Source: Hydrangea macrophylla
Taxonomy: Eukaryota > Streptophyta > Magnoliopsida > Cornales > Hydrangeaceae
DNA length: 64,000 nt
Assembly (NCBI GenBank): GCA_033977485.1
Contig: CM066984.1
Span: 113,453,251 to 113,517,250, forward strand
Reading direction: 5' to 3'
The notes below the pieces were generated by a model. The model did no database searches, had not been told where the DNA came from, and worked only from the letters and a program-made list of their open reading frames with translations. The position numbers and the translations under genes are program-made. The stretch's first letter is position 1. Each line of letters begins with the position of its first letter. Shown in pieces: positions 8,994-20,578 of this stretch.

Positions 8994-11900
8994 ATGAGGA
9001 CATCCTCTTCTGAATCATCTCAGGTATGCAACACTCAACTTAGTTATGCATCTATAGGCTCTTTCATAATAGGTTCGATATCAATGTGTAAAATCTTAAT
9101 CAAAGCTGTTTTAGAAGGTAACAAGTAAGATTAATCGTCTTAATACACTTGTTCTACAATTAATTTTTTATAAAAATACACCAAACATCAGGCAAGGAAA
9201 GCATTGCCTTATGCATGGTTCACTTTCATACTTTTATAGGATTCGCAAGTGTATTTGTTTTGGTTGTTAAATGTTAGCTTAATAATGATTTAGATACCAC
9301 ATTTTCTGCTCTTTTCCGAGGAGTTAAATTCTATTGAAAACTTAAGCATGAAACTATGCTAATATTGATTTTCCGAAAAAAAAAAAAAGAAAAAGTTTAG
9401 ATTATGGACCTATCTAATTATCTATGAGGAAATAATGCAGAACAATAATTTAGGTTCCAGGCCATGTGACGGCTCAACACTTATATTTTAAAACCAAACA
9501 TTTCATAAGAAAATCATTTTCGCGGTATATGGTCAACTTTCACAAAAGAGCGGAATTTTATTATTTTTTTGTTGCAATTTTACATAGATAAATTGTTAAT
9601 ATGGATACCCATCAGCTTTTATAGCTACTAATAAATTTAAAGATCAAAGAACTAGTTTTCATATTCTAAATACCACCAATTCAAGCTTGATTAAGCAACC
9701 AATTGGATTTGCAATCGACTCTTTTAACATATTAAGGTATATATAGTTTTTTTCATCATTGAATTAAACATTGACTTTTTGAAATTTAGAGTGGCGCATT
9801 CTAAATTTTGTACTATGTAGAGTTCATCAACTTCCTGCTGGACTGAAAAACTAATCCTTAGTCATACTTACAATGTGTTTTTTTAACTCTATCATAAAAG
9901 CCACTTTTGACCCAGCTACATTTATAGCCCAAATGCATACATATTCTATGTAAAAATAGGTCTCTTTGATTTAAAAGAAATCTACACCTAACTACATGAA
10001 ATGCTTAAAGTTCAGAAGTACTAATTTCCGCCACAAAACAAGAAGCTTTCATATTGCATATGGTCTACTGTAATTCTGTTTTGAGCCTTTGTCTTCCATA
10101 CTATTTAAACATTTGTTAAACACTAAACTTTAAATTTAACTCCTCATGAAATCGGGCAACAAATATTGCTAGGACAACTGCGTGAAATAAAGCTCTAGAA
10201 CAAAATGTTAATCACCATATAACCAAAACTAATGATATCTAGTACATTTCCATTTTCATTTTATTGATCTCTATGTTGGCACCCATACGGCCATAACTTC
10301 TGCAAAATTTCATCAAAGTTGTAGATGTTATAAATTAAATTGAAGCCGAAGGTAAAAGAAAAATGACATGATAAATAGTTATAAACTTATGTATGTGCAT
10401 GGTCGGTATATAGCACATTTACGATCTTGACCCCACGTCTTATTTTTTCTATTGTCGTGTCAGACACCTTATTTTTGTGCCTAGAAATCATAAACATAAA
10501 CTGACTAACGCAAAGACTTAACCAATCTAAGCAAACATTGGATTACTTCAAAATTATATATCACATCTTCACTTTTCAGTATTTACTTATTGATTAAATA
10601 AGATCATCCAACATTTTGTTTTGTTTAGAAGTAGCAAAACTATACTCACCCCCCAAAAAAAAACACCATAAGAAACATGCCCCAAACAAATGTCATGCTG
10701 CATGACTAAAGTGGTTGAACAACTATAACAAAATTGGAAGCCTAAAACAAAAATTATGGGCCCCCACAAATTCAAGAATCCATTTTTGGTCAAATGAAAG
10801 TATCAATGGTAGGCTGGTGGCATTTAGAGTCAGTACTTGTGTTTAATATTATGGTGCTAGTCATATCTATCTACTTTGAATTTTTGTCAAGCAATGGCAT
10901 GTTGGTATAGTTTTGCTAGATATGGTTGCAACTATAGTACATCGGTGATATTTTCAATCTTAGTTTTACTAGAAATTAGAAAGCTTCTAGCAGCCTAAAA
11001 TCATTGATGTAATCATTCTTTCAACAGAGTGGAGTTTATGAGAAATTGAAATTGTGTTTTGTGAAGTGTCTGAACCATTGTGACGGTAAAGTAAAGCCAG
11101 AGTCCTCTTCTTCAAGCACTTGTATCGAGTTACCATTCAAAACCCAAATCAAATTCTACATTAACCCTGAAATCTTGTTCATTATCAACTTATTTAACGT
11201 ATTCTAAATTTCAAATACAACTTTACTTTTTCAAACAGCGAGCCTTAAGTGCTCCTTCCTTTAGGTTGGAGATGGTGTTTTGCACATAAGGACATGACTT
11301 GGGGGTTGACACAACCCCATACTCCTCAACTTCTATAGCAAATAACTCAAGCTATAATGTATCTATCTCTATCTTTATCCCTCTATCAAGCAGTTTTTCT
11401 CTATATAGACAAACTTATATCCATATCTGATATTTGATACATGTACTTCAAAGGGGAGGGGGGTGGGGAATCACTTTCATACATTTCTAACAATCCCTAA
11501 TCAACCGCAACACATAACTCTGCCCTTTTGGCCTTATTTTGTCACACAACACCATAAGATTTGATGCACGCCATATAACAACCAAAACTCCAAAAATTCT
11601 GCAAACTACCAATTTCATTGTCTTTCCATCACCAAACCCGATTATTTTCCTCTACCCCTTAAACTTTAAGCCTACAAGCTTTCTTGAATCAAAACCACCC
11701 ATAGAAAACTTTATGCTCAGCCTCCCAAATCTATCCTACATCAAAATCTCAACCCACTAACTTCCACAATCTTTCCCATTCTAAAGAAAACAAAGCAACC
11801 AACAAGAATGTCCAAATAATGTATTAATGTGTATTTGCTATGACTTTTCCTTTCTTTAGGTAAGTAAAGGAACTCTAATCACCTAGACAAACAATCTTTG

Positions 11901-14900
11901 GATAAATAAATTGAGGGCAATACCAACACCTATAACATCAACAGTTATCACTGCGAGGTTACATTCCACCATCAAAAACAACTCTCGCCCTTATAGAGAG
12001 TATAGACTTTTCCACATTAATAAATCAACCACTACACTTCCAACAAGAATGAGAAAAACGACTTACTAAAAAAAAGTTACAATCCAGATTAAAAAATGAA
12101 ATTTACTTATACATAAAAAGTAGTTTACTAGTTTTCACACAAATTATCAACTCCCAAATTTCCAAATAGAGTGGTGCCTTCAAATTATACCATTTAGGAA
12201 CTACATGGCATTGCAAAGGCACCGTTATGCCACTACATCACAGACTAAGCTTGTCTTGCTCAACTTTTCTCTTATGGAAGTTTCCTATTCTATTTCAATC
12301 AAATTGCTTCTTCGGATACTGATTGGTTCAGTAATTTTCCCCCTTCTAGCACAGATTGGTTAATTAGTTCGTTGTGTGTATTTACATGTAAATTTAAATT
12401 CTTTCATACCACAAACTAGTTCATCTTCAGATTTGTTGCACACAGATAACTAGTTCATCAGGTTGTCTTCTTTGAACTGATTCTTTTCTTGTTTCTTAAC
12501 TATATAATTCTACTTTACAAGAAAATGGTTCTTGGTTCTAAACATTGAACATCTCTCCTTAAACTTTAAGTGTTGCAGTAATTATATGATCTTCTTAGTC
12601 TAATCCGGTCCTAACGAGGACTAAATTGTAGGATGAAAACATTCTCCTACACAAGAAGGAAAAGCCAGAGTGGCTTCAACGTTTGTTGCAACGGACCTTC
12701 TTTGGTTCTTGTTCACTTCACGAAGTTACCAAGAACGAGTTAAACAGATATTGCATCACTTGTGATGTATCCGCATGCCGTCACTGTTTGGCTTCAGGCT
12801 CTCATAGCCAACACAAGGTACTCATAATCTATAGGCATGTCTACAAGGATGTTGTCCCCTTCAATGACATGCGGAAGCATATTGACTGTTCTAAAATTCA
12901 GGTACTCTTTCTTTACGTTATGCATCATTGGAAAAGAAGTAACTTATTTTCGAACTACATATATGATATACCCACATTGATATACTTCAGATGTATAGAG
13001 ATACCAAAGTACAAAGAAGCCTAGAGATGGAGATAGAAGCAAAACAATGTGAGAGTTATTTGCTATAGAAGATGACGAACATGAAATTCCTTCAACCTCC
13101 AACTCGTGTCCTTATATGCAATCCACCATCTTCAACTTAAAATAAGTTGAAATAGTAGATATTGCACTAGAATGAATCTTCAAAATAAGTTGAAAATGAA
13201 GACGGTAATGAAAGTAGAGTTGGTGAGAATGCATTCCAAAATGCACCATTATAACCTACAATTGAAGTAACGTTTTTTGATAAGTACAATTGAAATAACT
13301 TCACTACCTTGTCTGTCAGTCTTTTCATTCTAGGAGACACATTCATCAAATAGGTCTAATTGAACAGCAATGTTGATATTATAGGGGTGCACAAAAGACC
13401 CAGGGAACCGCAGACCTAACCCAAAACAGCCTCTTGATTTGGGTCGGATCGGGTCTCCCCTGAAGGGAAAAAAATAAAAAGGGTGCAAAGCTCACCTCTG
13501 GTTCCAATTTTCAGAACCGAGCAAGCCTGGGTTGGTTCGGATCCAAAAAGGGCCCGGTGTTATGACAAAAACTACTTTATATCTAGTTCTCTCACCAACA
13601 AATTTCAAGCGCATGTACACGTAAATCACAAACATGAAGGGAAATCTCAATATAAATAGAGATGGATCAGAGTTATATAATTGGAACAATTCTTGGACCA
13701 TACATACAAAGGTTATTTCCAGAGTAACATGTGAATCACAGCAAGAAACATAAGTAAGAACAAATAAATTTCCAACACTAGAAGAGTTAACATGTGAATC
13801 ACATCAAGAAACATAGTAAGAAAACAGAATTATATGGAAAAAAAGATAGATACACCGAATGAATATCATACCTAATTGCCTGGTGCTGGGCGGAAAGAGA
13901 AGTTGCAGATGATGTTGAAAGTCATAACCTTTATTAGGCATCAGTTATTGAAAACCCATTTTTTGCGAAGGAAGAGCAATGTATATACCTTCAATAGAAA
14001 TATATAATATATATGTGTGTGTGTGTGTGTGCGCGCTGAGGGGTGGGGTTGAGGAACGCTAGCCTTCCCAAATGAACAATAAAGAGTCAATTCTGAGCAA
14101 GAAAACCCATATATGATAAAGATTTCCAGAGAAAATCATGGAACTTTATAAGAAAAACCCTCTTTAAGATTCTTGTGGGGGTGAGAAACCCGCAACAGAT
14201 TTCTAGAATAATTCTGAGAAAGAATCATAATTACTTCTTCTCTGACCCGATGAGAGAGAGAGACAGAGAGAGAGAGGAAGCGGATCAAGAAAAAATACCA
14301 ACACCCAGAAGCCAGAGTAATGAAACACTCAAACCATGCGATTAGAAGGTCCTTCCTATATGTCAAAAGTCATATGTGCATTGGCCTTGTGACTCTGTGA
14401 GGCACTCGTAGTGGATTTTTTTTTTTTTTTTTTTTCTCCAAAAGAGGTAGGAGAGGGCAACGAGAGGCATATGCCAACCCAGGTTACTACAAAAGCAGTT
14501 GTCGGCTAGGAGTCCGACATAGGGACTTAGAGACATGGTTACACATATTCTAATCCAAGACCAGCCATCTACCAAAATCATATGGGAGTAAGCCTAGAGC
14601 ACCCTTGGTGGTTCATGTAGGTGCATTTGGATCATATGCTAATCAAGCGAAAAACAAAGAATGGCACTAACTTGGCCTAGATTTATCCAATTTTATAACT
14701 TTCAAGGAAAAATATACGTTTACAAAATTTTGAAAAGGGTCATAATTTTCATTATAAATCTAATTTCATACGTTATGTGCCACGTGAATTCGCAATTGAA
14801 TGTCAAAGTCGTCGTCACTTAAACTTAATTTAATTTAAGAATGCTATAAAAATCAGTCTTGATTTGTCAAATCTACGGTATTCAAGTAAAAATTGTGTGA

Positions 14901-16521
14901 TATTAAGTAGAAGATCGTAAAATGGTCAAGATTTTCTTACCCCCCAAAAAAAGGTGAAGATTTCAATTCTAAATTAGCTTTGATACGATATGCATCACGC
15001 GTGTTGAGACGTCTCTTCATCTCTTTACAGCTCATAAACATTGCTGCAAGTTATCCTATATTATCTGTAAAATTAATAAAACTATCCTTACATTATATTT
15101 TTGCAAGAATATATTAATTCTTGAACAGTGTCTATTGCATAAAAAAAGAGGAGGCGATACATGTTACATGGTACGTGTGGGTTTTGTATTATAAAACAGT
15201 GTGTGCTTGTATTTAGAATTATGAAAAAGGACTAATATGATGATGATAATGGTTGTATCGTGCTACATGATTTATTGGTTGTCTGGAAAAATTAGGATCA
15301 AACCATATTCTATCTTGACTAATGACTATGATTAAAAGGTCCTATATGTACACAGGCCTTGTGAGCCACATGTAGTGGAATATTGTTGTGATTTTGATTG
15401 TTATTATTTTTTTTTTTTTCTTGAGAAGAATTATTATTATTATTATTTTTTTTTTTTTTTTTGTTGCACAAAAGAGGATAAGAGAGGACCACATGACACG
15501 CCAACCTAATTCCAACATAAGCAGTTACTGCTAGGAGCCTGACACGAGGGATTTTTTAGATAAGGGAGAATAGTCGATTTTAGTCTTATGGAGACTAGAG
15601 CCATAGTCGTTCACAACTCTATCAAGTGCCCATGGGATAGAGCCGATGACAAGGGATGAATAGGCATGATTATAGCCCCCAAACTGAATGGGTCGACACA
15701 TATTTTAATACATGACCTCCCATCCTCCAAAATCAAAATGGAATAAGGGTGCGTTTGATAAAATTGAAAATTAAGTGCTGAAAATTAAGTGCTGCATTTT
15801 AAGTACTGAAAATTTTAAGTGATTGAATTTGTAATACTGAAAAACAGTGCTTCAACTACAGAAATAGAATGCATTCAGTGATTTTTTTCAGTATAAATTT
15901 TTCACTTAAAGTTTTCAGTGGTTTTTTGGCTACTTTTTCAATTAACTGGTATATTATCAAACGCACTGAAAAAGAATAAGTGCTGAATCTTTTCATTTTC
16001 AACACTTAATTGGGTTATCAAACATACCTAAGCGTAGAGCCACCACCCTTGGTGGCACATGTAGGTGCATTTTGATCATATGCTTATCAACAGGGGCGGA
16101 TACAGATTACCAAACTAGGGGGCTAGGTTAGGCAAAACCCATAAGCTGTTTGTTGGGCTGGTTGACATAACGGGGGGTGTGACAGCGGCCCGAAGATATT
16201 TTTTTTTAGTCTATTTGTACATATTTTCGTGTAAATGATATAAGCTAATATATTTGTATGCTCCTTTTTTTTTTTTTTTGTTTAATTTTATGATACTTAC
16301 GTTAAAGTTATAACACTTTGGATCTAGTTACTATAAAGTTTGGATCTAGTTATAACACTTTGGATCTACCCAATATAAAGTTATCACAAACAAATGGCAC
16401 CTAAAAAAATTACTACCCAATGGCACATCAGAAAAGTCACAACTAGCTGTAGCAAAATGACATCTTGTATCGTAGAGTTTTCTAAACTCAAATACTTAAA
16501 ACACAGAGTTCTATAAAATAT

Positions 16522-16556
<35 letters not shown>

Positions 16557-19500
16557 ACTTAAGAATGCCACAAGCTTGGCCTAGATGTATCCAAATATAT
16601 ATATATAATAAAAAATAAAAATAAAAAGCATACAATCGATTATAAAAATCTGAAAAGGGACACAATTTTAATTATATACCATATTTAACATAAGGTATGT
16701 GCTACGTGAATATGCAATTGAATGTCAAGGTCGTCACCATTTAAATTTAACATAACTTAAGAATGCAACAAAATCAATCTAGATTTATCGAATCTACCCG
16801 ATTCAAGTACTATTGTGAGACATCAAGTAGAAGATCGTAAAATGGTAGTAAATTTTAAATTCTAAATCAATTTTGATGCGATTTGCACCACGTGAGCAAC
16901 ATTTAATGGCGAGTGGACGCCGTGGAGTCTCCTCATCAATTTACAACTAATAATCCTATATTATCTGTAAAATAAATAAAACTATGCTCAAATTATATGT
17001 TTGCAAGAATGTAACAATTCTTCAATAGTGTCCATAGTAAAGAAGGTGTCTGTTACATAGCATACGTGGGTTTTGACTTATTTGTTATGACTTCTTCTTT
17101 TTCTTTTTCTTTTTTATTATCTCTTACCTGGATTATGGCTGGACAAACACACACCACACACACGACAACCCAACTCAACCCATCCCCAAAGCCCTACAAC
17201 AAAATCCAATAAGTGCCAGTAATTTCTAATGAAAAACAAACAAGGACAAGAACTCCCCCAAAGGGGAGTCGAGCCCTTCCCCTCCCCACTGGAGGGAGGA
17301 AGGTGATACCACTAGATCAAAGAGTGAGCACTTTTATTTAGAAGAGATAAAAAAAAATAATAATAATAATAATAAAAGAATAAAGACATGATGAGAATGG
17401 TTGTTTCATGCTTGATGCTACAAGATTTGTTGGTTGTTTGGATTGGTCGTGAAAATTTTAGTTTTCTCTAATTTTTCATAAATGATCTCAAAATTCTAAT
17501 TTTGGAGGTATATGTATGTGTGTGTGTGTGTGTGTGTGTGTTCAATCTTTTTAAGAATTGTATTGAGCGACTTTCCAAACAAAAAAATAAGGACTTGTAA
17601 ACTTGACTTCCTGTTTTTATTTTCTACTTGATGATGAGGAACTCCCACGACCAAATCCCCTCCTCGAGCACAAGGTGTAATCACCCGTAGACCAAGCCGA
17701 TCATTTAAGCCCACTGACACTTGCGCGAGAGTCCAACAGAAAACATTTGGCTCGTTCCATGACTAGCCACTTTTTAAATACTGGACCACTTGTGTGGTTT
17801 GTCGTAAACTTGAGTTTGACTACACAATAGGCCAGTGAGTTATAAACTAGTCAAGCTTGATCACATCTTTTTACGTCCAAACTCAAGCACAATTCAATAT
17901 CCTAATTAACTAAAGAGTAATAAGGAAAATTCAAATATCAGCATTTGGCTTAGAGCATCTATAGGAAATAATTAAGAATTCAGAGCACCTATAAGAATCG
18001 GGTACATATCCTAGAGCACTCGTGAGAATCGTATATGTGTCCTAGAGCACCTATCAGAAATGCAATCTCAGAGCACCCAGGACAATTGTGTGCATGTCCT
18101 AGAGCATCTACATAGGAAGCAAGATTTCATACCACCTGTAGGAAATACAATTTCAAAACACCCATGAAATTGTAATTTCACCCATGTAAGTATTTTATTT
18201 ATGTCACTTTAGTCCCTCAAATTTAATTAGTATCACAGTTTTTATAATGGCATATGATATGTTACTTTTTTTATGGACAAAACAAGAGCAAGAAGGAAAG
18301 AAACATAATGTCCATTCACTGAATCCTCTGACTTCTAAATAAAAGGAAATGAAATTCACTAAATGTTCTAAAGTGCAATTATTCTGGTCCACAAAACTGT
18401 CTTTCCCAGCCTTCTGCTTGTTGCCAAAATTGCTCAAGTTACGGTAATCCGTGCTTCATCGATGCAATCATGTAATCCAACCTTTCCTATGCTTGCATCT
18501 GATAGCTAGTGTAGCTTTAACTTTACGTAGTATATAAAGGACGGCCGTAAGATTATTTCTATAGAGCAAAGTGCATTTGTTAAACACATGAAAGGAGCGG
18601 GGAGCCCATTGCTTGTTGTTTTTGTTTAACCGTCCTATATGGATTTAGTTTCCGAATCTTCCGATATGTTTTTGTTTGGGATCAAGCCAAACAATCGACC
18701 TTACCAAGAGGAAGGGACAAATGATCAAAGTGAAAATCTCAACAGCTATATGGATATAGCCCTAGTTTTGGGTGAACCACGTAAATCTGGTTGTCTTGTG
18801 ATTATTTTTGTTTCTTTATCCGTATCTCATCAGCCGAGGGATACGGTAAAATCCCTAACACCTTCTAGAATGCGCTTTTTTGTTTCCATTTTTGTTGGTG
18901 AAAATCGATTTGCCTTCCAAATATGCACCAAATCTTTCAGAGAGATGATCTGTTTGCACACTTCATGTTTGTAGAAGTTGTCGTATTTTTCCGATGGAAA
19001 TAAACTACACCCCCTCACACATCTGTGTCTTGAAACTCATTGATGAATTCCTTACACATTGAAATTTGTCTGTGTGTGTGTGTAGGGGGGGGGGGGGGGG
19101 GGGTAGACTAACTTGATTCACATGAATGAATTTGAATTTATATTACTGTATTTATATAGTTGATTAGAACCATTGTTTGCTGCTACATGCAGATTAATTC
19201 TTCTTCTTTCTTGTTCCTTCTTGGTATGTTTGTCATTGTTTGCGATTCATTCCAGGCTTACAAGTGTAACAAGAGCCCTGTCATAGCATTGAACCCGCTG
19301 CCTCATTGCGGTTCACAGGCAGGTGCACCAGGGTCCTGTGATGTCTGTAACAGGAAGCTACTGGATCCAAATGCTAACCGCTATTGCTCTATCTCATGCA
19401 AGGTAACAACTAACAAGGCAAAACATGGCTAATTCCACATCAGTATTTGTTTTAATCAAACATCTATTTCTGCCATTTGGTGTGAAAATAACGTTCTTTT

Positions 19501-19875
19501 TTCGGTGCTACATAGGTATTTGATGTAGTTTACATAGAGGGAAGATGAAAGAGGGTAAAAAAAAATAGAGAAAGTAATATGATTTAGTTCGAGTTATTTG
19601 CTATAGAAGTTGAGAAAGACTTTTGTAGAAGTTGTATTAAAGAGGATCTTTATAATGAGTTGAAAATGAAAATTTTCATTCCAAACACACCCTATTTACG
19701 AATCAAAAAATTTCAGGTGGAAGCATTTGACAGGAAGGCAAATGATTCAGACCCTCCATTTCTTGCTGTCAAGAGTTCACCTCCAGAAGGAGGTGAGGAA
19801 GGCAGACAAGATCCGATGGAAAGGACGACAAAGCGCAGGAGGAAAAGAACACCTCAGAGGGCTCCCCTTTTCTGA
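8994..19875 (+). CDS. PLATZ transcription factor family protein (4 exons, 201 aa)
   Basis: Exons: 8994-9023, 12632-12901, 19256-19402 and 19717-19875. All introns are phase 0 with GT-AG ends. Residues 1-10 (MRTSSSESSQ) come from a tiny first exon. Exon 2 (11-100) has the family signature KPEWLQRLL, then zinc ligands in SLHEVTKNELNRYCITC, CRHC and SHSQHK, and ends in DMRKHIDCSKIQ. Exon 3 (101-149) has VIALNPLPH and a CDVCNRKLLDPNANRYC knuckle. Exon 4 (150-201) ends in a basic stretch, KRRRKRTPQR, likely a nuclear localisation signal. PLATZ proteins are plant zinc-dependent DNA-binding proteins that bind AT-rich sequence and mostly repress transcription. The length is normal for the family and no break is seen. 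Introns 1 and 2 (3.6 and 6.4 kb) are unusually long and repeat-filled. The gene is convergent with the MMD1-like gene, 0.7 kb away. The first-exon choice is the least certain part. Confidence 0.9.
9024..12631 (+). other. PLATZ intron 1 (3.6 kb)
   Basis: GTATGC donor and TTGTAG acceptor. AT-rich, with no recognisable transposon protein, RNA gene or clear TIR element inside. Short open frames (for example 11539-11760) have no domain. Confidence 0.6.
13982..14036. repeat. AT/GT microsatellite in PLATZ intron 2
   Basis: ATATATAATATATATGTG followed by (TG)n and GCGCGC. Confidence 0.7.
15747..16028. mobile_element. Tourist-like (PIF/Harbinger) MITE with TAA target duplication
   Basis: Ends are GGGTGCGTTTGATAA and the complement of GGTATGTTTGATAA, with internal subterminal repeats AATTAAGTGCTGAA. 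TAA flanks both sides (15744-15746 and 16029-16031). The corresponding site in copy A of the surrounding duplication (about 14585-14605) reads GGGAGTAAGCCTAGAGC with a single TAA and no insert, so the boundaries are directly supported by an empty site. Confidence 0.85.
16524..16555. repeat. G homopolymer (32 bp) in PLATZ intron 2
   Basis: Uninterrupted G run; the length is uncertain in any assembly. Confidence 0.85.
17130..17340 (-). mobile_element. Possible tRNA-derived SINE remnant
   Basis: The - strand from about 17335 reads TTGATCTAGTGGTATCACC (box-A-like) and later GGGCTCGACTCCCC (box-B-like), the spacing expected of a tRNA-type promoter. The 3' boundary and target duplication were not resolved. 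Confidence 0.35.
17520..17540. repeat. (GT)n microsatellite
   Basis: TGTGTG repeat of about 20 bp in PLATZ intron 2. Confidence 0.7.
17950..18180. repeat. Degenerate tandem repeat, AGAGCACCTATAGGAA type
   Basis: Six to seven imperfect units of about 30-37 bp share the core AGAGCACC(T)AT-AGAAT and TGTCCTAGAGCA. They lie in PLATZ intron 2. Confidence 0.65.
19085..19103. repeat. G homopolymer (19 bp) near the end of PLATZ intron 2
   Basis: Preceded by (TG)n. It lies about 150 bp before exon 3. Confidence 0.8.
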
Positions 19876-20018
19876 AGACTCAGAGAGTGTGCTCTCACTG
19901 CTCACTCGTTCTATTAGGAAGTCGAATAAAACCAAACTTTGACAAACTTTGGTTATGACTAATGTTTTTTTCTCTTTCAGACATTGCAATTAATAATTTA
20001 GCAATATGGTGATATATT

Positions 20019-20130
20019 GCGGGTTTGAGTCTGAGAGCAGCCACTTTGTGCAAAAAAATTTGCCAAAAGTTAGGTTTGTCACAGACCTACAACTCTTGCA
20101 GATGCAGGAGCACTGGGTAATTGCTCTCTA
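20019..20130 (+). mobile_element. Degenerate SINE fragment, Au-SINE-like
   Basis: A box-B-like GGGTTTGAGTC is followed by AGAGCAGCCACTTTGTGCAA and GTTAGGTTTG...CAGACC. This resembles the plant Au-SINE order: box B, CAGCCTCTTGCA, GGGTAAGGCTG, AGACCC. It lies in the spacer between the two convergent genes. Identification is from memory of the family and the copy is diverged. Confidence 0.4.
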
Positions 20131-20578
20131 TGTAGTGTCTTTGGATCATTTACATGTTGAAATAAAAAATAAAAGCATTGGGTTGTTCCGCTTTATTTTA
20201 TATTTAGAGTTATGGATGATATGTATGATGTTGATACTATAACCTTTCCAGAGTTGTTCAGAATGGAGACTACCAAATATGACACCACCCAACTTTGGCA
20301 GAGGGGAAAATATTGGTTGTTTTGATGGCTCAGAGGGGTACATTTAATTTGGCACTAACATAACAACTAAAAAGAATTCTTGTTGAAACTTTATTTCAGA
20401 TATGAAAAGAATTGAATTGATCCTGTTTACCCTCACTATGCTTATCAACAAGAAGAAAAACCAAAATCAGCTGCAGAACATGTATAACCAGCCCATGGTT
20501 ATCAACACTCACAGCACATGTTTACCCTCACTATGCTTCCCAATTTCAGTACTGCTAAAAATTTTCCAAGCACCAAAT
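20131..20578. other. Spacer between convergent genes, with a short direct repeat
   Basis: The 3' UTRs of PLATZ and the MMD1-like gene should lie here. The 18-mer TTTACCCTCACTATGCTT occurs twice (about 20426 and 20521). Between and after the copies the + strand reads like a degraded Tyr/Pro/Gln-rich coding piece (YPHYAYQQEEKPKSAAEHV). Confidence 0.4.

Larger units (their letters stand above)
14340..17450. repeat. Segmental duplication inside PLATZ intron 2 (copy A 14340-15300, copy B 15330-17450)
   Basis: Several blocks occur twice in the same order and orientation. Examples: GGTGCATTT.GATCATATGCT at about 14620 and 16060; CTTGGCCTAGATTTATCC at about 14672 and 16573; AAGTAGAAGATCGTAAAATGG at about 14904 and 16827; ATCCTATATTATCTGTAAAA at about 15053 and 16951; TGGTTGT followed by a Cys-poor TA-rich block at about 15249 and 17400. 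Copy B is longer because of later insertions: a MITE at 15747-16028, a G homopolymer at 16524-16555 and a SINE-like piece at 17130-17340. The unit type is unknown. Confidence 0.75.

Noticed and set aside
13370..13570. Possible hAT MITE with GGGTCGG/GACCC motifs in PLATZ intron 2
   Set aside because: Motifs recall hAT ends, but no inverted ends or 8-bp duplication could be matched.
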